Shown here: in pieces, positions 1 through 8,384 of the stretch
Layout: every line of letters begins with the position of its first letter
How positions within the stretch are numbered: the stretch's first letter is position 1
NCBI RefSeq assembly: GCF_009707515.1
Contig: NZ_WLYI01000005.1
Span: 62,001-126,000, forward strand
Reading direction: 5' to 3'
Source: Pseudomonas karstica
GTDB lineage: Bacteria; Pseudomonadota; Gammaproteobacteria; Pseudomonadales; Pseudomonadaceae
Length of the DNA stretch: 64,000 nt
Position numbers and translations under genes: made by a program
The notes under the pieces: model-generated
The model's database searches: none
Seen by the model: only the letters and a program-made list of their open reading frames with translations
What the model was told of the DNA's origin: nothing

Positions 1-34
1 CGAATATGGGGCGCTCGATAAAGAACTGCGGCAT
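1..34 (-). CDS. RND efflux pump inner-membrane transporter, N-terminal fragment
   Basis: Only the first eleven codons are in the window. Reading leftward from the ATG at 34 gives MPQFFIERPIF, the stereotyped N-terminus of AcrB/MexB-type resistance-nodulation-division pumps, just before their first membrane helix. The start lies three bases after the stop of the adaptor gene, so the two are one operon, as is usual for these pumps. The rest of the gene is off the window, so substrate and integrity cannot be judged. Confidence 0.75.
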   Translation of the reverse strand, partial: MPQFFIERPIF

Positions 35-37
35 AAG

Positions 38-1204
38 CTAGTGTCCTGCTGACTGACCAATCGCCTGGTCGAGTGGAAGAGGAGAATTATCCAGCGCGAC
101 TATTTCGCCGGGGCGGGCGTGTTGAATGCCTTCGACGACGATGCGGTCACCCGATTTAAGGCCGTCGGTGACGACCCATCGATTGTTAATCACTGGACCC
201 AACTGCACCGTTTTCAGGCTCACACGCAACTCGTCATCAACCAGCAGCACCTGGGCCAGCCCTGCGCTGTTTCGCAGGATCGAGCGCTGCGGCACGCTGA
301 TCCCTTGTTGATCAATGGCGTGCTCCAGGCGTACGCGCACAAAGCTGCCGGGCAACAAGTCGAGATCGGGGTTGGGGAATTCGCTGCGCAGCAGGATCTG
401 GCCGGTCCCTGGGTCGACGGTGATGTCGCTGAACAGCAGTTTGCCGGGCAACGGATACGCGCTGCCGTCGTCCTGCAGCAACGTGGCTTTGGCCTGATCC
501 GTGGCCAGTTGCTGCAACTGGCCGGAGCGGAAGGTGCGACGTAGTTCGTTGAGTTCGCGAGTCGATTGCGTCAGGTCGACATGCACCGGGTCCAGTTGCT
601 GAATCAGGGCCATTGGGGTTGACTCGTTCTGCCCGACCAAAGTGCCTTCAGTGACCAGGGCACGTCCGATGCGCCCGGAGATAGGGGCGGTAACGGTGGC
701 GTAGCTCAAGTTTAGACGCGCACGTTCTGCCACTGCCCGGTTGGCCGCAACGTCCGCCTCGGCCTGCCGGGTGGCTGCGCGTGCGTTGTCATATTCCTGA
801 GCACTGATCGCATCGCCCGAGATCAACTGGCGGTAGCGCTGCTCTTGTCGATGCGTACGCATAGCGCCGGCCTGAGCCTTTTTCAACCCAGCCAGCGCGC
901 TGTCCAGATCCGCCTGGAGTGGCGCCGGGTCGATGTGGAACAGGACGTCGCCTTGTTGCACTTCACTGCCTTGCTCGAACACACTTCTGAGCACCACCCC
1001 CGCCACTCGAGCGTTTACCTGGGCCATTCGCGGCGGCGCTATGCGCCCGCTGAGCTCGCTGCTGATGGAAAGGGGCCCGGCCTCCAGCGTTTCGGTAATC
1101 ACCTTTACGGGGGCGGACTCCTGGGTGTCGGATGCCGGTGTACAGCCGCCAACGGCAATGGCCAGCATCAGTGCACCTGATGCGAAACGCAGTGCTCTAA
1201 ACAT
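38..1204 (-). CDS. RND efflux membrane fusion (adaptor) protein, lipoprotein
   Basis: This is the periplasmic adaptor that links an RND pump to an outer-membrane channel in a tripartite drug or solvent exporter. From the chosen start it is 388 residues. An N-terminal lipoprotein signal ends at Cys21 (AVGGC). A biotinyl-lipoyl-like segment (VNARVAGVV to QQGDVLFHIDP) follows, then a Gln/Ala/Arg-rich helical hairpin around residues 85-160, the return half of the lipoyl domain (TVTAPISGRIGRALV) and the beta-barrel and membrane-proximal domains. An in-frame ATG at 1210 sits one base from the GGAGG, so the ATG at 1204, seven bases from it, is the better start. The pump gene follows directly. A near-palindrome upstream (1245-1266) may be the binding site of a local repressor. 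Confidence 0.9.
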   Translation of the reverse strand: MFRALRFASGALMLAIAVGGCTPASDTQESAPVKVITETLEAGPLSISSELSGRIAPPRMAQVNARVAGVVLRSVFEQGSEVQQGDVLFHIDPAPLQADLDSALAGLKKAQAGAMRTHRQEQRYRQLISGDAISAQEYDNARAATRQAEADVAANRAVAERARLNLSYATVTAPISGRIGRALVTEGTLVGQNESTPMALIQQLDPVHVDLTQSTRELNELRRTFRSGQLQQLATDQAKATLLQDDGSAYPLPGKLLFSDITVDPGTGQILLRSEFPNPDLDLLPGSFVRVRLEHAIDQQGISVPQRSILRNSAGLAQVLLVDDELRVSLKTVQLGPVINNRWVVTDGLKSGDRIVVEGIQHARPGEIVALDNSPLPLDQAIGQSAGH

Positions 1205-1244
1205 CGACATGCCTCCATAAAGAGGTGTGGATGCTAAGAATGAG

Positions 1245-1266
1245 CAGTTAATTTGCAGTTAAACTG
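1245..1266. promoter_or_regulatory. candidate operator upstream of the RND operon
   Basis: A CAGTTA at 1245-1250 and its near inverted partner TTAAACTG at 1259-1266 lie about 40 bases upstream of the adaptor start. Efflux operons of this kind are normally controlled by a TetR-family repressor binding such a site. No regulator gene is in the window, so the assignment is inference. Confidence 0.35.
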
Positions 1267-1325
1267 ATCTTCAAAAGTGTGAGAAAATGTGATACCGAGA
1301 TCCGCGACAAATTGACCCGATAGAC

Positions 1326-1353
1326 AAAAGGCACGGCTCATACCGTGCCTTTT
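1326..1353. terminator. bidirectional terminator-like hairpin upstream of hemE
   Basis: The arms AAAAGGCACGG (1326-1336) and CCGTGCCTTTT (1343-1353) are perfect inverted repeats around a six-base loop, giving a GC stem with an A-run on one side and a T-run on the other. It stands 48 bases upstream of hemE, where no plus-strand gene now ends. It may be the relic terminator of a gene that once preceded hemE, or part of the hemE leader. Confidence 0.6.
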
Positions 1354-1400
1354 GCGTCCGGCTCTGAGAAAATGCCCGCACTTTTTTTGCGGATGCCGAC

Positions 1401-2468
1401 ATGACTGCCCTCAAGAACGACCGTTTCCTGCGTGCCCTGCTCAAGCAGCCTGTGGACGTCACCCCTGTGTGGATGATGCGCCAAGCTGGTCGCTACCTGC
1501 CGGAATACCGCGCCAGTCGCGCTCACGCCGGCGATTTCATGAGCCTGTGCATGAATCCTGCGTTCGCCTGCGAAGTCACGATGCAACCGCTGGACCGTTA
1601 TCCACAGCTGGATGCGGCTATCCTCTTCTCCGATATCCTGACCATTCCGGATGCCATGGGCCAAGGCCTGTACTTCGAAACCGGCGAAGGCCCGCGTTTC
1701 AGGAAAGTCGTCAGTACCCTGGCCGACATCGAAGCCCTGCCGATCCCCGACCCTCACAAGGACCTGGGCTACGTCATGGACGCGGTCAGCACCATCCGTC
1801 GTGAGCTCAATGGCCGCGTGCCGCTGATCGGCTTCTCCGGCAGCCCGTGGACCCTGGCCACCTATATGGTCGAAGGCGGTTCGTCGAAAGACTTCCGCAA
1901 GACCAAGGCCATGCTCTACGACAACCCGCAAGCCATGCACCTGCTGCTGGACAAGCTGGCCCAGTCGGTCATCTCCTACCTCAACGGCCAGATCATGGCC
2001 GGCGCGCAGGCGGTGCAGATCTTCGACACCTGGGGCGGCAACTTGTCGGCGGCGGCGTACCAGGAGTTCTCCCTGGCCTACATGCGCAGGATTGTCAGTG
2101 GCCTGATCCGCGAGCACGAAGGTCGCAAGGTGCCGGTGATCCTGTTCACCAAGAACGGCGGCCTGTGGCTGGAAAGCATCGCCGACGTCGGCGCCGATGC
2201 CCTGGGCCTGGACTGGACCTGCGACATTGGCGAAGCCCGTCGCCGCGTGGGCAACCAGGTTGCGCTGCAAGGCAACATGGACCCGACCGTGCTGTATGCC
2301 AAGCCGGAGGCTATCCGCACTGAAGTCGGCCGCATCCTGGCCAGTTATGGCAAGGGCAGTGGCCACGTGTTCAACCTCGGCCATGGGATTACCCCGGAAG
2401 TCGATCCAGAGCACGCCGGTGCCTTCCTGCGGGCGGTGCATGAGTTGTCGGCGCAGTATCACGAGTGA
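1401..2468 (+). CDS. hemE: uroporphyrinogen decarboxylase
   Basis: HemE removes the four acetate carboxyls of uroporphyrinogen III to give coproporphyrinogen III, a cytosolic step of haem synthesis. At 355 residues it has the usual length. The substrate-binding signature [17 protein letters not shown] lies at residues 21-37. The segment with the key aspartate ([16 protein letters not shown]) is near residues 74-89, and the C-terminal [13 protein letters not shown] begins at 324. It is apparently monocistronic: its own upstream region follows a hairpin, and a strong terminator stands 20 bases after the stop. The leader also contains CCGCA (1376-1380) facing TGCGG (1388-1392), a small hairpin next to the ribosome binding site. 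Confidence 0.97.
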   Translation: MTALKNDRFLRALLKQPVDVTPVWMMRQAGRYLPEYRASRAHAGDFMSLCMNPAFACEVTMQPLDRYPQLDAAILFSDILTIPDAMGQGLYFETGEGPRFRKVVSTLADIEALPIPDPHKDLGYVMDAVSTIRRELNGRVPLIGFSGSPWTLATYMVEGGSSKDFRKTKAMLYDNPQAMHLLLDKLAQSVISYLNGQIMAGAQAVQIFDTWGGNLSAAAYQEFSLAYMRRIVSGLIREHEGRKVPVILFTKNGGLWLESIADVGADALGLDWTCDIGEARRRVGNQVALQGNMDPTVLYAKPEAIRTEVGRILASYGKGSGHVFNLGHGITPEVDPEHAGAFLRAVHELSAQYHE

Positions 2469-2486
2469 TCGTCACCGAATAAAAAA

Positions 2487-2514
2487 ACGCCCGGTAAATA
2501 CCGGGCGTTTTGGT
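2487..2514. terminator. bidirectional rho-independent terminator between hemE and the MFS gene
   Basis: Arms ACGCCCGG (2487-2494) and CCGGGCGT (2501-2508) form a GC-rich stem with loop TAAATA, flanked by a run of A on the left and TTTT on the right. It can end both hemE and the convergent exporter gene. Confidence 0.9.
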
Positions 2515-2517
2515 TTA

Positions 2518-3786
2518 TCAGGCGTGTGTCAGCGGCGGCAACTTCGCCAACTTCAACGCTACCAGCAACGCCCCCACCAGCAGCGCCACGATAAACGCAC
2601 CAATCCCGTTCCAGCCAGCGTAGTGCCAGAAGAACCCACCGGCCGTCCCGGCAATGCTCGACCCCGCGTAATAACTGAACAGATACAAGGATGATGCCTG
2701 GCCCTTGGCTTTCAGCGCCCGACGACCAATCCAGCTACTGGCCACCGAGTGGGCGCCGAAGAAGCCGAAGGTGAACATGAGCATGCCAACGGCTACCAGC
2801 ACCAGCGGGGTAAACAAGGTCAGGGCGATGCCCGCGAGCATTAGCACGATGGTCGCCCAGAGCACGCGGCGACGACCCAGGCGGTCGGCCAAAGAGCCGA
2901 TTTTCGCTGAACTGTAGATACCCGAGAGGTACACCAGCGATAACAAACCGACCACGGCCTGGCTCAGGTCATACGGATCGGCTAGCAAGCGATAGCCAAT
3001 GTAGTTGAACAGCGTCACGAACGCGCCCATTAGCAGGAAGGCTTCGAGAAACAACCAAGGCAGGCCCGCATCCTTGAAGTGCATGACAAAGCCGTCCACC
3101 AGGCTGCGTGGTTTGAGGCTGCTGGCGCGGAAGTTGCGCGATTCGGGGAGGATTTTCCAGAACACCGTCGCGGCGATCAACGCCAGGGCGCCGATGATCA
3201 GCATCGCTGTGTGCCAACTGACGAAGTCGATCAACACGCCAATGATCAAGCGCCCGCTCATGCCGCCAATGGCGTTGCCGCCGATATACAGGCCCATGGC
3301 CAGGCCGATGTGTTGCGGATGAATCTCTTCGCTCAGGTAGGTCATCGCGACGGCGGCCAGTCCACTGAGGGACAGCCCCACCAGCGCGCGCATCAACAGG
3401 ATACCTTCCCAGGTCGGCATCAAGCCGCTGGCAATGGTGCACAGCGCGGCGCAGAACAACGCCGCCACCATCACGGGCTTGCGCCCGAGGCGGTCTGAAA
3501 TCGGACCGGTGACCAGCAGGCCACAGGCAAGCATGGCGGTCGCTACCGAGAGAATCAGGCTGCTCTGCGCCGCATTGATGGAAAACTCGTGGGACAGTGC
3601 CGGCATCATCGGCTGTACGCAGTACAGCAGCGCGAACGTGGCAAAACCACCGGAAAACAGCGCCAGCACCGTGCGCATGAACATCGGGGTGCCTTTTTCG
3701 ATGTACTGCTCGTTGAGCTGTGCCACTACCTCATCCAGGGCAGTGGGCGGGAGTTCTTGAGCAAGTGGAGCGACAGCAGATTTCAC
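2518..3786 (-). CDS. MFS exporter, YnfM-like
   Basis: A 12-helix major facilitator superfamily transporter of the inner membrane, about 422 residues from a GTG start. The loop 2-3 signature GPISDRLGRKPVMV is present, with a second copy-like GSLADRLGRRRVLW in the second half. Sequence and divergent LysR neighbour resemble the E. coli YnfM/YnfL pair, whose substrate is not firmly known. The open frame extends upstream, but the GTG at 3786 has a GAGG six bases before it, and the residues before it are not transporter-like. It is transcribed away from the LysR gene, so that regulator probably controls it. Confidence 0.85.
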   Translation of the reverse strand: MKSAVAPLAQELPPTALDEVVAQLNEQYIEKGTPMFMRTVLALFSGGFATFALLYCVQPMMPALSHEFSINAAQSSLILSVATAMLACGLLVTGPISDRLGRKPVMVAALFCAALCTIASGLMPTWEGILLMRALVGLSLSGLAAVAMTYLSEEIHPQHIGLAMGLYIGGNAIGGMSGRLIIGVLIDFVSWHTAMLIIGALALIAATVFWKILPESRNFRASSLKPRSLVDGFVMHFKDAGLPWLFLEAFLLMGAFVTLFNYIGYRLLADPYDLSQAVVGLLSLVYLSGIYSSAKIGSLADRLGRRRVLWATIVLMLAGIALTLFTPLVLVAVGMLMFTFGFFGAHSVASSWIGRRALKAKGQASSLYLFSYYAGSSIAGTAGGFFWHYAGWNGIGAFIVALLVGALLVALKLAKLPPLTHA

Positions 3787-3858
3787 GCGGGACCTCGGGG
3801 AGCAAAGGCAACCAGGGCGGTTATGCAAAAAAGAATATAGCTCGCTAATGATTCTTTC

Positions 3859-3868
3859 CAATATATTG
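3859..3868. promoter_or_regulatory. palindrome between the MFS and LysR genes
   Basis: CAATATATTG, a perfect 10-base palindrome, lies in the 123-base divergent promoter region 42 bases upstream of the LysR start. LysR proteins bind dyads in this position to control both genes. The assignment rests only on position and symmetry. Confidence 0.3.
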
Positions 3869-3909
3869 TTCGACTTGTTTGATAGTTTTTACGACCTAAT
3901 GAGGTTTCC

Positions 3910-4803
3910 ATGGAATTGCGTCATCTGCGTTATTTCATTGCCGTGGCTGAAGAGTTGCACTTTGGCCGCGCCGCGCAGGTGCTGGGCATCTCGCAACCAC
4001 CGTTGAGCCAGCAGATCCAGGCGTTGGAGCAAGAGGTCGGTGCGCGGCTGTTCGAGCGTACCAATCGTCGGGTTGAGTTGAGCGAGGCAGGTCGACTGTT
4101 CCTGCAGGAGGCGCGGCTGGTGTTGGCCCAGGTCGATAAAGCGGCCGATGTGGCGCGACGGGCACAGTTGGGTGAACTGGGGGAGTTGAAGATTGGCTTC
4201 ACATCTTCCGCCCCCTTCAACTCCGGCATCCCGCAGGCGATTTTCGCCTTTCGCCAGGCCTTCCCTGCGGTGCACTTGAACTTGCAGGAAATGAGCAGCA
4301 CCGAAGTGGCCGAGTCGCTGGTGGATGAGTCGATTCAAGTGGGATTGATGCGGCCGTTGCCGTTGCCTGATTCGTTGAGCGTCGTGGAGTTGATGCGCGA
4401 ACCTTTGGTCGCCGTGCTCAGCGCAGGACATCCGTTGGTAGAAGGTAGCGAACGTGGCCTGCACCTGGCGCAATTGGCCGAAGAGCCTTTTGTGTTTTTT
4501 CCGCGTACTTACGGCAGTGGGTTGTACGCACAGTTGCTCAACCTGGCCCGCGATGCAGGCTTCAGCCCGCATTTCGCCCAAGAGGCGGGAGAGGCGATGA
4601 CCATCATTGGTTTGGTGGCAGCAGGGTTGGGGGTTTCGGTATTGCCGGCGTCCTACCAGCGGATGCGCATCGATGGCGTGGTCTACCGCACATTACTGGA
4701 TCCGGAAGCGGTGACGGCCGTGTGGCTGGTGCAGCGCAAGGACCAGCAATCGCCGATGGCCAAGGCGTTTGTCGAGTTACTGACGCGTAAGGCGTTGGTG
4801 TAG
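3910..4803 (+). CDS. LysR-family transcriptional regulator
   Basis: A 297-residue regulator with a typical N-terminal winged helix-turn-helix (MELRHLRYFIAVAEELHFG through ISQPPLSQQIQALEQ, residues 1-60) and a C-terminal periplasmic-binding-protein-like effector domain from about residue 90. Divergent transcription from the MFS gene suggests it senses a small ligand and controls that exporter, as for the E. coli ynfL/ynfM arrangement. The ligand cannot be read from sequence. The gene ends directly before a repeat array. Confidence 0.92.
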   Translation: MELRHLRYFIAVAEELHFGRAAQVLGISQPPLSQQIQALEQEVGARLFERTNRRVELSEAGRLFLQEARLVLAQVDKAADVARRAQLGELGELKIGFTSSAPFNSGIPQAIFAFRQAFPAVHLNLQEMSSTEVAESLVDESIQVGLMRPLPLPDSLSVVELMREPLVAVLSAGHPLVEGSERGLHLAQLAEEPFVFFPRTYGSGLYAQLLNLARDAGFSPHFAQEAGEAMTIIGLVAAGLGVSVLPASYQRMRIDGVVYRTLLDPEAVTAVWLVQRKDQQSPMAKAFVELLTRKALV

Positions 4804-4807
4804 CCGC

Positions 4808-5505
4808 GAATGATCGGTCCCACTCCGCGTGGGAATGCCTCCCGCCATACGCGCATGACTGAAGCCTTGCGCAAGATGTGACGCAGAGCGTCACGGGCTG
4901 CATGCGAACGTGGGAACGATCCATATCTTGCGGCCCCGCTCGTTCCCATGCTCCGCGTGGGAATGCCTCTTGGGACGCTCCGCGTCCCGCCATACGCGCA
5001 CGACTCAAGCCTTGCGCAAGATGCGACGCAGAGCGTCACGGGCTGCATGCCCACGCAGAACGTGGGAACGATCCATATCTTGCGGCCCCGCTCGTTCCCA
5101 TGCTCCGCGTGGGAATGCCTCTTGGGACGCTCCGCGTCCCGTCATACGCGCACGACTCAAGCCTTGCGCAAGATGCGACGCAGAGCGTCACGGGCTGCAT
5201 GCCCACGCAGAGCGTGGGAACGATCTATATCTTGCGGCCCCGCTCGTTCCCATGCTCCGCGTGGGAATGCCTCTTGGGACGCTCCGCGTCCTGTCATACG
5301 CGCACGCCTCAAGCCTTGTGCAAGGTGTGACGCGAAGCGTCACGGGCTGCATTCCCACGCAGAGCGTGGGAACGATCCATATCTTGCGGCCCCGCTCGTT
5401 CCCATGCTCCGCGTGGGAATGCCTCTTGGGACGCTCCGCGTCCCGCCATACGCGCACGACTCAAGCCTTGCGCAAGATGTGACGCAGAGCGTGGGAGCGA
5501 TCAAT
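4808..5505. repeat. tandem array of 152-bp hairpin-rich units
   Basis: The segment beginning CCATATCTTGCGGCCCCGCT recurs at 4921, 5073, 5225 (one change) and 5377, a constant period of 152 bases. A degenerate shortened unit lies at the left end and a truncated one at the right. Each unit holds four short inverted repeats built on stems ending in ACGC-TCC-GCGT or ACGC-AGA-GCGT: one around TTCCCATGCTCCGCGTGGGAA, one GGGACGCTCCGCGTCCC, one GACGCAGAGCGTC and one CCCACGCAGAGCGTGGG. Open frames run through the array in several registers but are repeat translation, not genes. It separates the LysR gene from the end of the APE operon. A related 1.5-unit copy in inverse orientation lies near 35.2 kb. 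Confidence 0.9.
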
Positions 5506-5513
5506 GCTGCTGT

Positions 5514-5945
5514 TCAGTCTTGTTTCGATGCCCCGGCCTGCGCCGCCGAACCCGCTTCACTCACGGCATTGGAGCGCAGCCCCGCCATAATGTCCCGATC
5601 CAGCATGCTGATCCAACGGTTGTAGTTGCGATGAATCTTGCCGTCCTTGTAGCCCAGTTCGCGACTGTCGCGGTAGGTGATGGCGTAGTGGGTGCGGGTG
5701 TAGCGGATGTCGATTTCAGCGTGGAATTGATTGCGCACGGTGATCTCGGCCTGGACCAGTTGCGGACTCAGGCGCTGAACGGTCCACTCGCGTTTCTCCA
5801 GGGCGGCGACGATGGCGTGTTTCATCTTTTCTTCACTGACCTGCACCGGCAGGTCGTGCTGGGTATTGAGTACCGGTTTGCTGGTGCAGCCGGCAACAGT
5901 CAGCAGGGTCAGGGCAATCAAGGTAGCGCGTAGCAAGGAAGACAT
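5514..5945 (-). CDS. small lipoprotein at the end of the APE operon
   Basis: A 143-residue protein with a clear lipoprotein signal (LLTVAGC, Cys20), so probably anchored in the outer membrane or facing the periplasm. I do not recognise a family with certainty. The mature part has a basic-aromatic segment (DIRYTRTHYAITYRDSREL, then KIHRNYNRWISMLDRDI) seen in small uncharacterised bacterial lipoproteins. It follows the last ketosynthase gene by 26 bases and has its own GGAG, so it is likely the last cistron of the operon; its codon use does not stand out. A role in the envelope placement of the product is inference from position only. Confidence 0.7.
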   Translation of the reverse strand: MSSLLRATLIALTLLTVAGCTSKPVLNTQHDLPVQVSEEKMKHAIVAALEKREWTVQRLSPQLVQAEITVRNQFHAEIDIRYTRTHYAITYRDSRELGYKDGKIHRNYNRWISMLDRDIMAGLRSNAVSEAGSAAQAGASKQD

Positions 5946-5971
5946 TCCATTTCTCCAGTCAGTTAAAGGGC

Positions 5972-7198
5972 TTACTGCCAGCGGCGAAAGATCAGCGAAG
6001 TGTTGACGCCGCCAAAGGCAAAGTTGTTGTTCATCACATAATCGTTGTGCATCTGGCGAAACGTGCCTTGCAGGTAGTCCAGCTCGCCACAGCGCGGGTC
6101 GACGTGGTCAAGGTTGAAGGTCGGCACGTACTGGTCGCTGTTCATCATCTCAATGCTGAACCAGGACTCCAGCGCGCCACAGGCGCCCAGGGTGTGACCG
6201 AGGAAGCTCTTCTGCGAACTGATGGGCATGCGGCTGCCGAACAGGCTGCTGGTGGCTTGGGTTTCGGCAATGTCACCTTGTTCGGTGGCGGTGCCGTGGC
6301 CGTTGACGTAGCCGATAGCGGAAGGTGCAAGGCCGGCGTCTTCCAGCGCCAACTCCATGGCCCGGCGCATGGTGCTCTGCTCGGGGCGGGTGGTGTGCTG
6401 GCCGTCGGCATTGCTGCCAAAACCCACCACTTCGGCGTAGATGTGTGCACCACGGGCCAGGGCGTGCTCCAGCTCTTCCAAAACCAACATGCCGCCACCT
6501 TCACCGATCACCAGGCCATCGCGGCCGCTGTCGTAGGGGCGCGGGCTGGTTTGCGGGGCGTCGTTTTTCAGGCTGGTGGCGTAGAGCGCATCGAACACCA
6601 TGGCTTCGGTGGGGCACAACTCTTCGGCACCACCGGCGAGCATCAGCGGCAGGCGGCCGAACTTGATAGCTTCATAGGCATAGCCGATGCCCTGGCTACC
6701 GCTGGTGCAGGCGCTGGACGTCGGGATCAACCGCCCGGTGAGGCCGAAGAAGATACTGATATTCGCCGCTGTGGTGTGGGGCATCATCCGCACATAGGAA
6801 TTGGCGTTCAGCCCTTCGGCTACCGAGTTGAGCAGCATGTTGCCGAAAGCCTTGATCTCGTCGGTGCTGCCGGTGGACGAGCCGCACGCGACGCCCATGC
6901 GTCCGTCCTTGATCGATTCGTCACCAAGCAAGCCGGCGTCCTGCAACGCCTGCTCCGCCGCCCACACCGCCAGCCGGGAAACCCGCCCCATGCTGCGCAG
7001 TTGTTTGCGGGTCCAATGGGCTGGCACGACGAAATCATCAATCGGCCCGGCCAATCGCGTATTCAGTTCGCTGAAGCGGTCCCACTCATTCATGCGCCGA
7101 ATGCCGCTACGGTTGGCGCGAAAGTTGGCGGCGATGCTGTCCCAATCGCGGCCTAGAGAGGTGATGCCGGCCATGCCGGTGACGACCACGCGCTTCAT
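5972..7198 (-). CDS. APE beta-ketoacyl-ACP synthase (ApeR/FabF-like)
   Basis: A KAS II-type condensing enzyme of 408 residues. The catalytic triad is intact: Cys164 in SSACTSGSQG, His301 in NGHGTATEQGD and His335 in SFLGHTLGAC. It would extend ACP-bound chains with malonyl units. The open frame begins at a GTG two codons earlier, but the ATG at 7198 overlaps the stop of the ketoreductase gene (TGATG), giving the usual MKRVVVTGMAG start. It is the second full ketosynthase in the cluster. Aryl polyene clusters commonly have one that works with the chain-length-factor-like partner and another for a separate or initiating condensation; which is which here is inferred from order. Confidence 0.9.
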   Translation of the reverse strand: MKRVVVTGMAGITSLGRDWDSIAANFRANRSGIRRMNEWDRFSELNTRLAGPIDDFVVPAHWTRKQLRSMGRVSRLAVWAAEQALQDAGLLGDESIKDGRMGVACGSSTGSTDEIKAFGNMLLNSVAEGLNANSYVRMMPHTTAANISIFFGLTGRLIPTSSACTSGSQGIGYAYEAIKFGRLPLMLAGGAEELCPTEAMVFDALYATSLKNDAPQTSPRPYDSGRDGLVIGEGGGMLVLEELEHALARGAHIYAEVVGFGSNADGQHTTRPEQSTMRRAMELALEDAGLAPSAIGYVNGHGTATEQGDIAETQATSSLFGSRMPISSQKSFLGHTLGACGALESWFSIEMMNSDQYVPTFNLDHVDPRCGELDYLQGTFRQMHNDYVMNNNFAFGGVNTSLIFRRWQ

Positions 7199-7926
7199 CA
7201 GCACAGGCCTCCATTGACGGCCAGCACCTGGCGGGTGATGTAGCCGGCTTCTGCCGACATCAGGAAATTCACCGCGCCGGCGACTTCTTCCGGGGTTCCC
7301 ATGCGTTGGGCCGGGATCATCTTCATCAGCTCTTCTACCGGCACGTTTTCATCCAGCATCGCCGTGTCGATCAGCCCGGGAGCCACGCAGTTGACGGTGA
7401 TCTTGCGCTTGCCCAACTCGATGGCCAAGGCCTTGGCCGCACCGATCAGGCCAGCCTTGGAGGCGCTGTAGTTGACCTGGCCGCGATTGCCGATCAGCCC
7501 GGAAACCGAGGTGATGCACACAATCCGTCCGGCGGCGCGACGGCGAATCATCGGCATCATCACCGGGTGCAGCACGTTGTAGAAACCGTCGAGGTTGGTG
7601 CGCATCACCACGTCCCAGTCTTCTTCCGACAGCGCTGGAAACGCGCCGTCGCGGGTCAGCCCGGCATTGAGCACCACGCCGTAGTAGGCGCCATGGGCCT
7701 GGACATCGGCTTCCAGTATTGCCTTGCAGGTGGCGCGATCCGAGACATCGAATTGCAAGACCCGAGCCTTGCGCCCCAGGGCTTCAACTTCGGCCTGGAC
7801 GGCGTCCGCCTCGGCCCGACCGCTGCGGCAATGCAATACGATGTCGTGGCCGGCCTGGGCCAGGCGCAGGGCAATGGCGCGACCGATACCACGGCTGGAG
7901 CCGGTAACCAGAACGGATTCAGTCAT
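7198..7926 (-). CDS. APE 3-ketoacyl-ACP reductase (ApeQ/FabG-like)
   Basis: A short-chain dehydrogenase/reductase of 242 residues that would reduce the beta-keto group on the ACP-bound chain with NADPH. The nucleotide-binding TGSSRGIG is at residues 8-15, NAG at 87-89, and the catalytic Ser140, Tyr153 and Lys157 sit in the FabG-like stretch TSVSGLIGNRGQ-VNYSASKAG. Its ATG overlaps the dehydratase stop (ATGA), and its own stop overlaps the next ketosynthase start. Together with the dehydratase but no enoyl reductase, it would leave conjugated double bonds, which is what makes a polyene. Confidence 0.92.
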   Translation of the reverse strand: MTESVLVTGSSRGIGRAIALRLAQAGHDIVLHCRSGRAEADAVQAEVEALGRKARVLQFDVSDRATCKAILEADVQAHGAYYGVVLNAGLTRDGAFPALSEEDWDVVMRTNLDGFYNVLHPVMMPMIRRRAAGRIVCITSVSGLIGNRGQVNYSASKAGLIGAAKALAIELGKRKITVNCVAPGLIDTAMLDENVPVEELMKMIPAQRMGTPEEVAGAVNFLMSAEAGYITRQVLAVNGGLC

Positions 7927-8384
7927 GGCGTTAAGTCCTTCGATTCATCTAAATAGGTGGCCGCCTGGGGCGGTCGAAATACGTTCAGGCGTGCACTGGC
8001 CTGGATGCCGGGCCCGGTGAGGTGGCATTCGAACACACCCATGCCGTTGTCGTCTTCCAGTGAGCGCAGACCATGGATAGTCAGTTCGGTGCCGGCGGGA
8101 AAGTGCTCGACATTGCATGCATATTTGCGGGTACCCAGCAGAAAACCCAGCTCCACTTCTTTACCCTTGCGACGGGCATGACAGCCAGCGTAAGCGGCAA
8201 CGCTTTGCGCCATCAACTCCACGCCAAACCAGGCTGGCAAGCTGCCGTCTGGGCGGTTGAAGAGCCCGCCGGGCTTGACGGTGAGGCGGGTGTGAACCTG
8301 CTCTTCATCGAACGCCAGGACCTGATCGATCAGGATCATGTCACCGGCGTGGGGCAGCAGTTCGGCGAGCGGCCAATCAATCAT
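7923..8384 (-). CDS. APE beta-hydroxyacyl-ACP dehydratase (ApeP-like, hotdog fold)
   Basis: A 153-residue hotdog-fold protein. The segment LLPHAGDMILID (His12 region) and the helix GSLPAWFGVELMAQSVAAYAG match the FabZ/ApeP layout, in which a His and a helix Glu act in dehydration. It would remove water from the 3-hydroxyacyl-ACP made by the ketoreductase. Both gene ends overlap their neighbours by the four-base ATGA pattern. A second hotdog domain with a different sequence is fused to the AMP ligase upstream, so the cluster encodes two dehydratase-like domains. Confidence 0.85.
   Translation of the reverse strand: MIDWPLAELLPHAGDMILIDQVLAFDEEQVHTRLTVKPGGLFNRPDGSLPAWFGVELMAQSVAAYAGCHARRKGKEVELGFLLGTRKYACNVEHFPAGTELTIHGLRSLEDDNGMGVFECHLTGPGIQASARLNVFRPPQAATYLDESKDLTP

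Noticed and set aside
4808..5505. Possible CRISPR array
   Set aside because: The period is 152 bases with no unique spacers; every part of the unit repeats, and no cas genes are near.
4878..5625. Several open frames of 90-225 codons through the repeat array
   Set aside because: Their translations repeat the same segments (such as PLVPMLRVGMPLGTLR) at the repeat period, in all registers. They are read-through of the 152-bp units.
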